Below, piece by piece: positions 1-6,575 of a stretch of 64,000 nucleotides of DNA. Every line of letters starts with the position of its first letter. The stretch's first letter is position 1. The notes beneath the pieces were generated by a model. That model searched no databases and was not told the origin of the DNA. It was given only the letters and a program-made list of their open reading frames with translations. The stretch is from Clostridia bacterium (GTDB lineage Bacteria; Bacillota; Clostridia; Oscillospirales; UBA644), in NCBI GenBank assembly GCA_017621705.1, contig JAGASR010000039.1, positions 60,165 to 124,164 on the forward strand, written 5' to 3'. The translations under genes were made by a program, and so were the position numbers.

Positions 1-856
1 ATTTCGTTACTTTAACGGAAATCACGCCGTTTGTATTGATACTGCCGGATAATATTTCGCCGCCTTCGCGGACTGTTTTCGGTACCGATTCGCCCGTCAA
101 TGCCTTCGTATCGATCATTGCCGACCCGTCTGTTACAATTCCGTCGAGCGGTATCTTTTCACCGGGTTTTACGGTTATTGTCTCTCCGATAGATACCGTC
201 TCGGGTGCAACGGTCATGCTCCTCCCATTACGGATAACGGTTGCGCTGTCGGGGCGTATATCCATAAGTTCGCTTATCGATTTTCTCGAACGTCTTACCG
301 CAAGGCTCTGGAAAAATTCACCGATCTGGTAAAAAAGCATTACTGCGACCGCTTCGGGATATTCTCCGATAAAGAATGCGCCGACGGTTGAAAGGCTCAT
401 CAGAAAGTTTTCGTCAAAAACTCTGCCCTTTATTATGTTTCTTATCGCTTTTAAAACAACGTCTCCGCCGAGAATAATATATGAAATAATCAGAACCGCA
501 AGATAGATCGGAAGCGGAAGCTTCAAGATCTCACCGATGATTATTGCCGCTATGTATATTCCTGCGCCGACCGTTATTTTCAGAACAGTCTTCCTTGTCT
601 CTCCGTCGGTTTCTTTTTTGACGGTCTTTTCGGATTTTTGCTCGCTTACTTCAACATCCGGCTCGTGACTTTTTACGACCTTTTCGATCTTTTCAAAAAG
701 TCCGATAATTGCAGTATCTTCAACTTCGACCGTCAAAGTCTGCTTGATCAGATCAACCGTCGAAGAAGACACACCGTCAAACTTTCCGACTTCTTTTTCA
801 ATAACGGACGAACAGTGCGGACAGTCAAGCCCTTTTAAAATAAAAACTTTCTTCAT
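1..856 (-). CDS. Heavy-metal P1B-type ATPase (CadA/ZntA-like), N-terminal part
   Basis: A membrane cation pump that uses ATP to export soft metals such as Zn, Cd or Pb. Only the first 285 codons are in the window; the gene runs off the left edge. The start ATG is at 856-854. Residues 9-15 (GLDCPHC) form an HMA metal-binding loop, hydrophobic segments follow from about residue 75, and the actuator-domain TGES motif is at residues 254-257. The phosphorylation site (DKTGT) and CPC-type membrane motif lie outside the window, so the metal cannot be read directly. The ArsR/CadC-type repressor immediately upstream and the palindrome between the two genes fit Zn/Cd/Pb efflux. Confidence 0.9.
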   Translation of the reverse strand, partial: MKKVFILKGLDCPHCSSVIEKEVGKFDGVSSSTVDLIKQTLTVEVEDTAIIGLFEKIEKVVKSHEPDVEVSEQKSEKTVKKETDGETRKTVLKITVGAGIYIAAIIIGEILKLPLPIYLAVLIISYIILGGDVVLKAIRNIIKGRVFDENFLMSLSTVGAFFIGEYPEAVAVMLFYQIGEFFQSLAVRRSRKSISELMDIRPDSATVIRNGRSMTVAPETVSIGETITVKPGEKIPLDGIVTDGSAMIDTKALTGESVPKTVREGGEILSGSINTNGVISVKVTK

Positions 857-878
857 TATTTTACTCTCTAATATTATT

Positions 879-896
879 GTTGAACAATTATTCAAC
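879..896 (-). promoter_or_regulatory. ArsR-family operator before the metal ATPase
   Basis: GTTGAACAATTATTCAAC is a near-perfect inverted repeat of the ArsR/SmtB operator type. Read on the minus strand it directly follows a TATAAG -10-like box, so a bound repressor would block initiation of the ATPase transcript. A sister palindrome lies before the repressor gene at 1312-1331. Confidence 0.75.
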
Positions 897-905
897 TTAT
901 ACCCT

Positions 906-936
906 AAAAAAATAGGAATATGATTCCTATTTTTAT
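906..936 (-). terminator. Hairpin terminator after the ArsR gene
   Basis: A 12-bp stem (AAAAATAGGAAT with ATTCCTATTTTT) and an ATG loop sit just past the ArsR stop, with runs of T on both strands. It separates the repressor gene from the ATPase gene, which has its own operator and -10-like box. Confidence 0.7.
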
Positions 937-939
937 TTT

Positions 940-1293
940 TTATTCGTTGATATGCTCAAGCCCCATATCGATTATCTGCTTGACATGGTCATCGGCAAGC
1001 GAATAGAAAACGATCTGCCCTTCTTTTCTGTATTTGACGAGATTTGCAAGGCGCAGTGCTTTCAACTGATGCGAGACGGCAGACTTTGTCAGCCCCAAAA
1101 GTGCGGCAAGGTCGCAAACGCACATCTCATGATGCTCCAGTGCGTGCAGAATTTTGAACCTGGTAGGATCTCCGAACATTTTGTATAACGAAGCAAGGTC
1201 GATATATGTCTCCTGTCCGAGCATTTTCGGACGCACTTCGTTAACAGTATGCTCATGGATCACTTCGCAGTCGCAGGTATATTCATTGTTCAT
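940..1293 (-). CDS. ArsR/SmtB-family metal-sensing repressor (CadC/ZiaR-like)
   Basis: A 117-residue winged-helix repressor that should leave its operator when metal binds. The N-terminal tail has CDCEV and two His. The alpha-3 segment has the Cys pair of ELCVC-type sensors (CVCDLAALLG), followed by the recognition helix (TKSAVSHQLKALR). The C-terminal helix has the alpha-5 pattern D-x-H-x10-H-x2-E (about residues 100-117), the zinc site of SmtB/ZiaR/CadC proteins. RBS GGAGA precedes the ATG. It lies upstream of, and co-directional with, the metal ATPase. A consensus promoter (1333-1361) and palindrome (1312-1331) suggest autorepression and Zn/Cd/Pb response. Confidence 0.9.
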   Translation of the reverse strand: MNNEYTCDCEVIHEHTVNEVRPKMLGQETYIDLASLYKMFGDPTRFKILHALEHHEMCVCDLAALLGLTKSAVSHQLKALRLANLVKYRKEGQIVFYSLADDHVKQIIDMGLEHINE

Positions 1294-1311
1294 TTATTAT
1301 CTCCGTTTGAT

Positions 1312-1331
1312 AGTTGAGCAATTGTTCAACT
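1312..1331 (-). promoter_or_regulatory. ArsR-family operator before the repressor gene
   Basis: AGTTGAGCAATTGTTCAACT is an 18-of-20 palindrome directly downstream of the -10 box. It matches the palindrome at 879-896, so the repressor and the pump are probably under the same control. Confidence 0.75.
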
Positions 1332-1332
1332 A

Positions 1333-1361
1333 ATTATATTCCTCAAAAAGTTTTTTGTCAA
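1333..1361 (-). promoter_or_regulatory. Consensus sigma-A promoter for the ArsR gene
   Basis: On the minus strand TTGACA (1361-1356), a 17-bp spacer, then TATAAT (1338-1333). Both hexamers are perfect consensus. The ArsR operator overlaps the expected transcription start. Confidence 0.85.
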
Positions 1362-1387
1362 TACTGTTTACAGAAAAGTCGAAAATA

Positions 1388-2395
1388 TTATTTGAGAAAC
1401 GTTTTGTAGTCTTCGTAGTTTTTCTTCAAAAGGGTAGGGGTATCGAGGCCGTACGGGCATTTGGATTTGCATTGACCGCATTCTATGCAGTTTTCGATCT
1501 TTTTCATCATAGCCTGACTTTTTTCCGTCAGATGACCTTCAGTCGGCGAACGGCGAAGAAGCAAAGACATTCTTGCGCACGTAAATATTTCAATTCCAGC
1601 GGGGCACGGCAGACAGTATCCGCAGCCTCTACAGAATTCTCCTGCAAGCTCTTTTCGTTCTTTTTCAATATAGTCGAGACGTTCTTTCGTGAGCGTCGGT
1701 TCATTATCATTATAAGAAAGGAATTCGTCCAGCTCGCTTTCTTTCTGTATTCCCCATATAGGTGCAACGGGGTACTGATCTAGGAACGCATACGCAACGT
1801 CAGATCTCGTAATCAGGCCGCCTGCAAGCGCTTTCATGCAGATAAAACCTACATCGTATTCTTCGCAGAGACGGACGAGCGCTTCTTCTTTTTCGCTCGC
1901 AAGATAAGAAAACGGGAACTGGAGCGTTTCGTAAAGTCCCGATCTCACAGCTTCTTCCGCAACTGTAAGACGGTGGTTTGTAAAACCGATATGACGGATC
2001 TTTCCCTCTTCTTTTGCTTTTAACATTTCTTCGTAAAGTCCCGAGCCGTCTTCGGGTTTCGGGCAGAAGGACGGGTTATGGAACTGATAAATGTCTATAT
2101 AATCGGTTTTGAGAAGCGAAAGGCTTGTCTGCAGATCTTTTCTGAAATCTTCGGGAGTTTTCGCCATGGTTTTTGAAGATATGATAATATTTTCTCTTAC
2201 ATCAGACAACGCAACTCCGATCTTTTCTTCGCTGTCTGTATAGAAACGAGCGGTGTCAAAATAATTTATGCCGCCGTCGTAAGCTTTTTTCAAAATTTTA
2301 CATGCCTCTTCCATGCCGACTCTCTGCACGGGAAGCGCACCGAAACCGTTTTTTGTAACGTATAAATCTGTTTTACCTAATCTGATTTTCTTCAT
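1388..2395 (-). CDS. Aldo/keto reductase with C-terminal 4Fe-4S ferredoxin domain
   Basis: A predicted NAD(P)H-dependent oxidoreductase of 335 residues. The N-terminal TIM-barrel shows the AKR tetrad D47, Y52, K75 and H106 (YQFHNP). The last 90 or so residues add an Fe-S region: CRGCGYCLPCPAG and CIECGQCKSKCPYG. This fusion is common in anaerobic Clostridia and implies electron transfer to or from ferredoxin-like partners; the substrate is unknown. RBS GGAG precedes ATG at 2395. It lies 15 bp after the LMW-PTP gene on the same strand and was presumably co-transcribed with it. Confidence 0.9.
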   Translation of the reverse strand: MKKIRLGKTDLYVTKNGFGALPVQRVGMEEACKILKKAYDGGINYFDTARFYTDSEEKIGVALSDVRENIIISSKTMAKTPEDFRKDLQTSLSLLKTDYIDIYQFHNPSFCPKPEDGSGLYEEMLKAKEEGKIRHIGFTNHRLTVAEEAVRSGLYETLQFPFSYLASEKEEALVRLCEEYDVGFICMKALAGGLITRSDVAYAFLDQYPVAPIWGIQKESELDEFLSYNDNEPTLTKERLDYIEKERKELAGEFCRGCGYCLPCPAGIEIFTCARMSLLLRRSPTEGHLTEKSQAMMKKIENCIECGQCKSKCPYGLDTPTLLKKNYEDYKTFLK

Positions 2396-2410
2396 ATCTG
2401 CTTTCTCCGT

Positions 2411-2878
2411 TTATTTATCTGTAAGTTCTTTGAAAAGGCCTTCACAGCCGTCGTAAATATCTCTGAACGCTATATCGAATCTGTCCGAATACCATGGATC
2501 CGCAACGTCGCCGCCTCGGTTTGTGTAATCCATCATTTTTTTTATTTTACGGTCGGGGTCGCTGCCGAAAATTCTGTTCATATTTCGTATGTTTGCGCTG
2601 TCCATGCCTATAAAAAGGTCGTATTTTTCATAGTCGCTTTTCTGCAGTTGGACGGCTCTTTTCCCGCCGCATGATAACCCGTGGCTTTCAAGTTCTCTCT
2701 TTGCCGGCGGATAGACGGGATTTCCGACACCGTTCCATATCTCTTCCGTGCTTGTCGCACTCGATCTTATTTCAAATTCTTCCGAAAGCCCCGATTTTTC
2801 TGCCATGTCCTTCAAAATAAACTCAGCCATAGGCGATCTGCAGATATTTCCATGGCAGACAAACATGATTTTATGCAT
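2411..2878 (-). CDS. Low-molecular-weight protein tyrosine phosphatase (integration target)
   Basis: A cytoplasmic phosphatase of 155 residues acting on phosphotyrosine-type substrates. The P-loop C8-HGNIC-R14-S15 is at the N-terminus, and the general-acid DPWY motif is near residue 127. The first nine or so codons are the att core of the integrated element, so the gene's 5' edge is now supplied by the element. The truncated original 5' end, with synonymous changes, remains at 40376-40411. The ribosome site now available (GAGGTTTT, about 11 bases upstream) comes from element DNA. Before integration its ATG overlapped the stop of the thioesterase gene (ATGCATAA). Confidence 0.9.
   Translation of the reverse strand: MHKIMFVCHGNICRSPMAEFILKDMAEKSGLSEEFEIRSSATSTEEIWNGVGNPVYPPAKRELESHGLSCGGKRAVQLQKSDYEKYDLFIGMDSANIRNMNRIFGSDPDRKIKKMMDYTNRGGDVADPWYSDRFDIAFRDIYDGCEGLFKELTDK
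2862..2878. other. attL core of the integrated element
   Basis: The 17 bases AACATGATTTTATGCAT are identical to 40395-40411. Similarity extends leftwards over about 35 bp with three differences. These bases encode the start of LMW-PTP (MHKIMF). The core-to-core distance of about 37.5 kb defines the element. Confidence 0.85.
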
Positions 2879-2960
2879 TGTTTAGAAAACCTCGATTTCA
2901 AGGGATTTTTGTGATAGTTGCAAGGGTTTGCGCGATCGATAGGACTTTGAAAACGTCACG

Positions 2961-2980
2961 AAGTGACACGAGGTGACACG
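2961..2980. repeat. Tandem 10-bp repeat near attL
   Basis: AAGTGACACG is followed directly by AGGTGACACG, with an inverted GTCAC just before (2955-2959). It is a likely protein-binding site in the att region, possibly for Int or Xis. Confidence 0.4.
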
Positions 2981-2981
2981 T

Positions 2982-3064
2982 ATTTACAGCTTGAAAAACT
3001 GTAAAATAAGCTGTAAATTCGGGGGTTGTATGGGAATTTACAGTTTGACTTCGAGGGTTTACAG
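2982..3064. repeat. Cluster of ATTTACAG/CTGTAAAT sites (putative integrase arm sites, left)
   Basis: Five copies of the octamer ATTTACAG in either orientation (2982, 2999, 3011, 3036, 3057; two have one change) lie between attL and the integrase stop. Three more copies lie inside attR at 40257-40320. Clusters at both ends fit arm-type binding sites for the integrase N-terminal domain. Confidence 0.55.
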
Positions 3065-4276
3065 GTCGTTGATTTTGAGGTTATTGACCTCTTTTTCGAC
3101 GTTATCGAAATCGACGTGAGTGTACGTGTTGAGCGTGACGCTGATATCGGCATGACCCATAAGGTACTGTAAGTGTTTTGGATTCATGCCTGCGGATGCG
3201 CAGTGCGAGCAATAGGTGTGACGGCAGACGTGAGGCGTGATGAGGGGCATTTGTTCTTTAAATGTGTTATTGTATTTTGTTCTGATATGTGTAAAATACT
3301 TTTCCCAATGCAGGGCGACCATCGGCATGCCGTTTTTATCGAGATAGAGAAAACCTGTTACGGGGTTCCCGTTTTTATCGGGGATTATAGGGGCCGAGTT
3401 GTAGGTCTTTTGCTTTTTGATTATGCGGGAAAAACATTCGCAAACATCATCCGTTATGGGAATTATTCTTGTGCCGGAATCTGTTTTTGTACGCTCGATG
3501 ATATATCGCATATCGCTTGACCGCTGTAGTTGGCGTTCGATTTTTACGGTTTTTTTCTTGAGGTTTATATCACTGATTGTGAGGCCGCAGAATTCCGAGA
3601 TTCTCATTCCTGTATAAAAGAGAATATAGATTGCATCGTAATATCTCGAAAAGTGTTCGTCGTTTTTGATAAACTCCAGAAACTTCCGTTTTTGTTTATG
3701 CGTTATCGCATCTCTTGTTACGCTGTCGTTAACAACGACCGTCGCCAATTCGAATCCAAATGGGTTCTTTTTTATCAGATCGTCCTCCACCGCCATTTGA
3801 AAGGCGGGGTGCAAAACTCCCCTTATTAAATTAATAGAGCCGTAGCTTTTTCCGGACTCTTGTAAAGTTATAAACCATGTCTTTGCCTCAGAGAGTTTGA
3901 TTTTATCTATCATCCTGGCTCCGAACGGATCGTTTGTTAGAAAATTAAGAACCGTATTGTAGCCCGATCGCGTAGACTCTCTGACACCTTGTTTTTGAAG
4001 CGTATACTTTCTGGCGAGCTCAAGAACTGTGAGACCTCCTCCGAGGGGGACGACATCGTCGTCTATTTGCTTTTGTATCTCTCTGATCTTTTCTCTCAGG
4101 GAGATACATTTTCTTTTGCCCTGGGGGAGGGGGTCGGTGGGTTCGAGTTTCCAGCTGTAGACGGTGTGTTTTTTGCCTGTAATATCGGTGTAGTCGTACT
4201 GATACATGCCGTCTTTTCGCTGAAGTTCGCCGTTTCGCAGGACACGTCCCTTTTTATCTTTTCTTTTTTCACTCAT
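3059..4276 (-). CDS. int: Tn916-type tyrosine recombinase (integrase)
   Basis: Catalyses site-specific integration and, with the excisionase, excision. The 405 residues start with the Tn916-Int N-terminal DNA-binding domain (residues 1-70: GRVLRNGELQRKDG, YSWKLEPTD), then a SAM-like core-binding domain. The catalytic domain shows R225 (TGMRISE), K264, H349/R352 (HVCRH), H375 (GHADIS) and the nucleophile Y385. The ATG at 4276 is chosen because GGAAGGAG lies upstream. It is the element gene nearest attL, pointing to the end. No terminator follows, so its transcript could continue into the LMW-PTP gene. Confidence 0.95.
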   Translation of the reverse strand: MSEKRKDKKGRVLRNGELQRKDGMYQYDYTDITGKKHTVYSWKLEPTDPLPQGKRKCISLREKIREIQKQIDDDVVPLGGGLTVLELARKYTLQKQGVRESTRSGYNTVLNFLTNDPFGARMIDKIKLSEAKTWFITLQESGKSYGSINLIRGVLHPAFQMAVEDDLIKKNPFGFELATVVVNDSVTRDAITHKQKRKFLEFIKNDEHFSRYYDAIYILFYTGMRISEFCGLTISDINLKKKTVKIERQLQRSSDMRYIIERTKTDSGTRIIPITDDVCECFSRIIKKQKTYNSAPIIPDKNGNPVTGFLYLDKNGMPMVALHWEKYFTHIRTKYNNTFKEQMPLITPHVCRHTYCSHCASAGMNPKHLQYLMGHADISVTLNTYTHVDFDNVEKEVNNLKINDL

Positions 4277-4366
4277 AATGGTAGCTCCTTCCGAAAGAAA
4301 GAAGCCTTGGGTAATACATATTATATCACACGAAAGGCTTCTTCGCAATCTTTTTTAGGTTGTATT

Positions 4367-4573
4367 TCAGATAGAAGTGGTGTTGTTCAGAAAATCTTCA
4401 AATTTTTTCCTGTTGATCATTGTTCGACTGCCGTTCTGAATAACGAATTTAAAGTCGGAATCGACGTATTCCGATACGATACGGTGAAGTTTATTTTCGC
4501 CGATATTGAAGTAAAGGGATGCTTCTTTAACGGTGAGCAAAAACTTCTCGCAAAGAGGTATATTGTTTTGCAT
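4367..4573 (-). CDS. xis: Tn916-type excisionase
   Basis: A 68-residue winged-helix DNA-binding protein that directs the integrase towards excision. The pattern LTVKEASLYFNIGENKLHRI, followed by a C-terminal half ending in INRKKFEDFL, closely resembles Tn916 Xis. RBS GGGAG precedes ATG at 4573. It lies directly upstream of int on the same strand, the usual recombination-module order. Confidence 0.88.
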   Translation of the reverse strand: MQNNIPLCEKFLLTVKEASLYFNIGENKLHRIVSEYVDSDFKFVIQNGSRTMINRKKFEDFLNNTTSI

Positions 4574-4597
4574 ACGATCAACTCCCGAATCGTTTCG

Positions 4598-5029
4598 CTA
4601 TTTGGTGCCTGTAGAGCCGAAGCCGCCTCTGTTGTTGTCGTCGAGGTGCTCGACCTCTTTAAAGGTGATATTCGGCATTTTTTCGATGATTCTGAACTGG
4701 CAGATCCTGTCGTTTTCGTTGATGACGGTATCTCTTGTTGCTCGGACGGGCATCATCCAGATATCGTTATCTCCGCAATAGGAATTATCGATAACGCCCA
4801 TATGGTTAGTTTGTTCGATACCCCATGTTTTAAAGGTCGAGCTTCTGGGGACGATATGCGCTTCATACCCTTTGGGGAGCTTCATTGAAACGCCGAGAGA
4901 GATCAGTGCGAACTGACCTGCTTTAAGTTCGACGGTCTGTGCGGCTCGAAGATCGATCCAGTCGCCTTGCTTGATAGATGTTACTTTATCGATATTATTA
5001 TTATGATATTTGATAAGAATTTCTTCCAT
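4598..5029 (-). CDS. dut: dUTPase (dUTP diphosphatase)
   Basis: Hydrolyses dUTP to dUMP and PPi, keeping uracil out of DNA and supplying dUMP for thymidylate synthesis. The 143 residues carry the family motifs: PRSSTFKTWGI (PRSS), GVIDNSYCGD (GVIDxxYxG), a DRICQFRI strand and the C-terminal P-loop-like RGGFGSTGTK. RBS AGGAGTGA precedes the ATG. The start overlaps the previous small gene by 29 bases. It belongs to the element's nucleotide-supply genes. Confidence 0.95.
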   Translation of the reverse strand: MEEILIKYHNNNIDKVTSIKQGDWIDLRAAQTVELKAGQFALISLGVSMKLPKGYEAHIVPRSSTFKTWGIEQTNHMGVIDNSYCGDNDIWMMPVRATRDTVINENDRICQFRIIEKMPNITFKEVEHLDDNNRGGFGSTGTK

Positions 5030-5225
5030 CGGTCATCACTCCTATGTATAATTTATTTTCTGCTTCGATGTCGTTATCTCCGGTTATACCCTTGCCGCCG
5101 CAATGCTTGCAGGGGATAACAAATTTTGTGTGTACGGTCGTAGAGCAGTAATTCGGTATGAATATCGGGTCGATCGGCACGCAGCCCGTGCCGTGACAGA
5201 CGGGGCAGGTATTAGGGTCGATCAT
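5001..5225 (-). CDS. Small zinc-finger protein with two CxxC pairs
   Basis: 74 residues with DnaJ-like knuckles CPVCHGTGC (residues 7-15) and CKHCGGKG, expected to bind one zinc. RBS GGAGG precedes the ATG. Function unknown. Its 3' end overlaps the dUTPase start, so the two are probably translated together. Confidence 0.75.
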   Translation of the reverse strand: MIDPNTCPVCHGTGCVPIDPIFIPNYCSTTVHTKFVIPCKHCGGKGITGDNDIEAENKLYIGVMTDGRNSYQIS

Positions 5226-5246
5226 AGAAACCTCCGTTGGGGTGAG

Positions 5247-5414
5247 TTATTCATCCTTGATAAGAGATTCTTTGATCGCGGTTTTTGCTTCGTCTACGAT
5301 ATTTTCGTAGCTTCCGCGAGAAGCTTTCCATTCGTTATTGAAGTAAAGGTCGTAGACGTTATCGCCTCTGAGTTTGATAGTGATATCGAATCTTTTAATG
5401 GTAGAGTTATTCAT
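5247..5414 (-). CDS. Small hypothetical phage protein (55 aa)
   Basis: Not recognised. The start at 5414 follows AAAGGAATAAAACTA; longer upstream starts would enter the previous gene. It reads as an alternating beta protein with an acidic helical C-terminus (IVDEAKTAIKES). The first bases overlap the end of the 5407-5652 gene by 8 bases. Confidence 0.65.
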   Translation of the reverse strand: MNNSTIKRFDITIKLRGDNVYDLYFNNEWKASRGSYENIVDEAKTAIKESLIKDE

Positions 5415-5652
5415 TAGTTTTATTCCTTTCTTCTTTAAGAGTTTTGATTTGAGCTTCGAGTTCTTTGATTTTTTGTTCGTATAACAGAAGGATCTCGGGG
5501 AGATCGATCTCTTCGTCATATTCCGATAAAAAGTGAGAATCGGGCGGTATATGAATATATTCTCCGCCCGAGCCATCCGCATAGACACAGCTTGCGCAGG
5601 CGTTTTTATCGGAGCAAATATTTTGCTTGCCGTAGCAAAAATACTTTTTCAC
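5407..5652 (-). CDS. Small Cys-rich, coiled-coil phage protein (81 aa)
   Basis: A GTG start follows AAAGGAG. Four Cys in the first 22 residues (C6, C13, C19, C22) look like a metal site. The last 30 residues (LLLYEQKIKELEAQIKTLKE) form a coiled coil. Function unknown; it overlaps its downstream neighbour. Confidence 0.65.
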   Translation of the reverse strand: MKKYFCYGKQNICSDKNACASCVYADGSGGEYIHIPPDSHFLSEYDEEIDLPEILLLYEQKIKELEAQIKTLKEERNKTNE

Positions 5653-5699
5653 TGGGAATTCTCCTTTCAGGCATTTTAAGACACCTGATTCTGTATGCC

Positions 5700-5903
5700 T
5701 TACGTTATTTTATCCGTTTCTTCTCTGTTATACGGCAGATCGAAAATTCGGACGGTAAAGCAAAGACCTTCTTTGGTCTTTTTATTTTCGGAAAAAGAAT
5801 ACACTTTATATCCGTTTAAAAGGAGAGCGTGGGTTAAAGCCTTTACGCTCTCCATATCGTTTATTTTTAGATCGCAGACCTTTTCGAGCCCATATTCGTT
5901 CAT
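5700..5903 (-). CDS. Small hypothetical phage protein (67 aa)
   Basis: Not recognised. RBS AAGGAG precedes ATG at 5903. It is mixed alpha/beta with no membrane segment or Cys cluster, and sits in the run of small genes between dUTPase and the redox genes. Confidence 0.6.
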   Translation of the reverse strand: MNEYGLEKVCDLKINDMESVKALTHALLLNGYKVYSFSENKKTKEGLCFTVRIFDLPYNREETDKIT

Positions 5904-5912
5904 AAGCGCTCC

Positions 5913-6188
5913 TTAAAAGTCAAACTCAATAGAGTCAAAAACCTCGTCTATATCAAGGTCTTTTTGAGAATTTGCGGGCTCTCTGAGTTTTTTGAGGAGT
6001 ACTTCGAGGCAATAAGCTTCGACCTCTTCGGATGCGATCTTTTTATCTATAAGATGCATAGCGGCTTCAAGATTATCATAGATTGCATTGAGGACGCTTT
6101 CGTCTTCGATATCATCTTCCATGATATATTCGACGGCAGTCATGATATGCTGAATAATTTCATAGCGTTTTTTCTTTAAAAAAATCAT
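5913..6188 (-). CDS. Small acidic helical phage protein (91 aa)
   Basis: Not recognised. Mostly helical and strongly acidic, ending in DIDEVFDSIEFDF. RBS AAAGGAAT precedes ATG at 6188. It lies 9 bp upstream of the 5700-5903 gene. Confidence 0.6.
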   Translation of the reverse strand: MIFLKKKRYEIIQHIMTAVEYIMEDDIEDESVLNAIYDNLEAAMHLIDKKIASEEVEAYCLEVLLKKLREPANSQKDLDIDEVFDSIEFDF

Positions 6189-6206
6189 AGTCTTATTATT
6201 CCTTTA

Positions 6207-6425
6207 TTATTTTTTTTCGGGGTTTATTGCGATATACAGACCGCAGTGGCAAGAACCCTCTATGCCGTTTTTGATCTGATCTCTGAATTCTTTACATTTA
6301 CACTTGGTATCTTCTGAATTTACAAGAGAGCAGGGGCAGTAGCCGCCGTTTGCTCTCAGGGCTGAAAGGATCTTATTTGCATGTTCGGTATCGTCTGTTA
6401 AAACTGCTTTTAATTTGGGTTTCAT
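6207..6425 (-). CDS. Ferredoxin-thioredoxin-reductase catalytic-chain-like protein
   Basis: 72 residues with the Cys pattern of small FTR beta-type proteins: YCPC, then CKCKEFRDQI, then CHCGLY near the C-terminus. In the family the paired Cys form a 4Fe-4S cluster next to a redox disulfide that reduces thioredoxin-like partners. The nearby glutaredoxin-like gene (9633-9836) and NrdD/NrdG suggest a role in supplying thiols to anaerobic ribonucleotide reduction; that link is inference. The ATG is about 31 bases past AGGAGG, with a hairpin between them. Confidence 0.65.
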   Translation of the reverse strand: MKPKLKAVLTDDTEHANKILSALRANGGYCPCSLVNSEDTKCKCKEFRDQIKNGIEGSCHCGLYIAINPEKK

Positions 6426-6500
6426 TATAATAAATCGTAGCTTTCGTTTACGAAAGCCTCCTTTCTCTGGGAATTGGGGCTGGTTTTGCTACGCGAAATC
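6426..6500 (-). promoter_or_regulatory. Structured leader before the FTR-like gene
   Basis: On the minus strand AAAGGAGG is followed by an 8-bp hairpin, GCTTTCGT/ACGAAAGC. This would shorten the otherwise long gap between RBS and ATG. CGTAGC and GCTACG can enclose the RBS. The same GGCTTTCGT also occurs inside the small upstream reading frame (6502-6552), giving mutually exclusive pairings. A translational switch is possible but untested. Confidence 0.35.
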
Positions 6501-6501
6501 G

Positions 6502-6552
6502 TTACTGTTTAAGTGACGAAAGCCACAAAACCTGCGTGAAAATACTTTTCAC
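6502..6552 (-). CDS. Possible 16-residue leader peptide
   Basis: A GTG start follows GAGGAAATAGC and encodes MKSIFTQVLWLSSLKQ before TAA. Its codons TGG-CTT-TCG contain a segment that can pair with ACGAAAGC near the next gene's ribosome site. The first codons lie in a perfect GCGTGAAAA/TTTTCACGC inverted repeat. Short and without family support, so only a candidate. Confidence 0.25.
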   Translation of the reverse strand: MKSIFTQVLWLSSLKQ

Positions 6553-6575
6553 GCTATTTCCTCTTAATTATGTAT

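Noticed and set aside
11..332. Plus-strand frame at the left edge
   Set aside because: It is antisense to the ATPase, which shows HMA and TGES motifs.
1355..1783. Plus-strand open frame in the aldo/keto reductase region
   Set aside because: It is a shadow of the reductase, whose motifs and RBS are clear.
3989..4888. 300-codon plus-strand frame
   Set aside because: It covers int, xis and dut antisense and shows no family motif.
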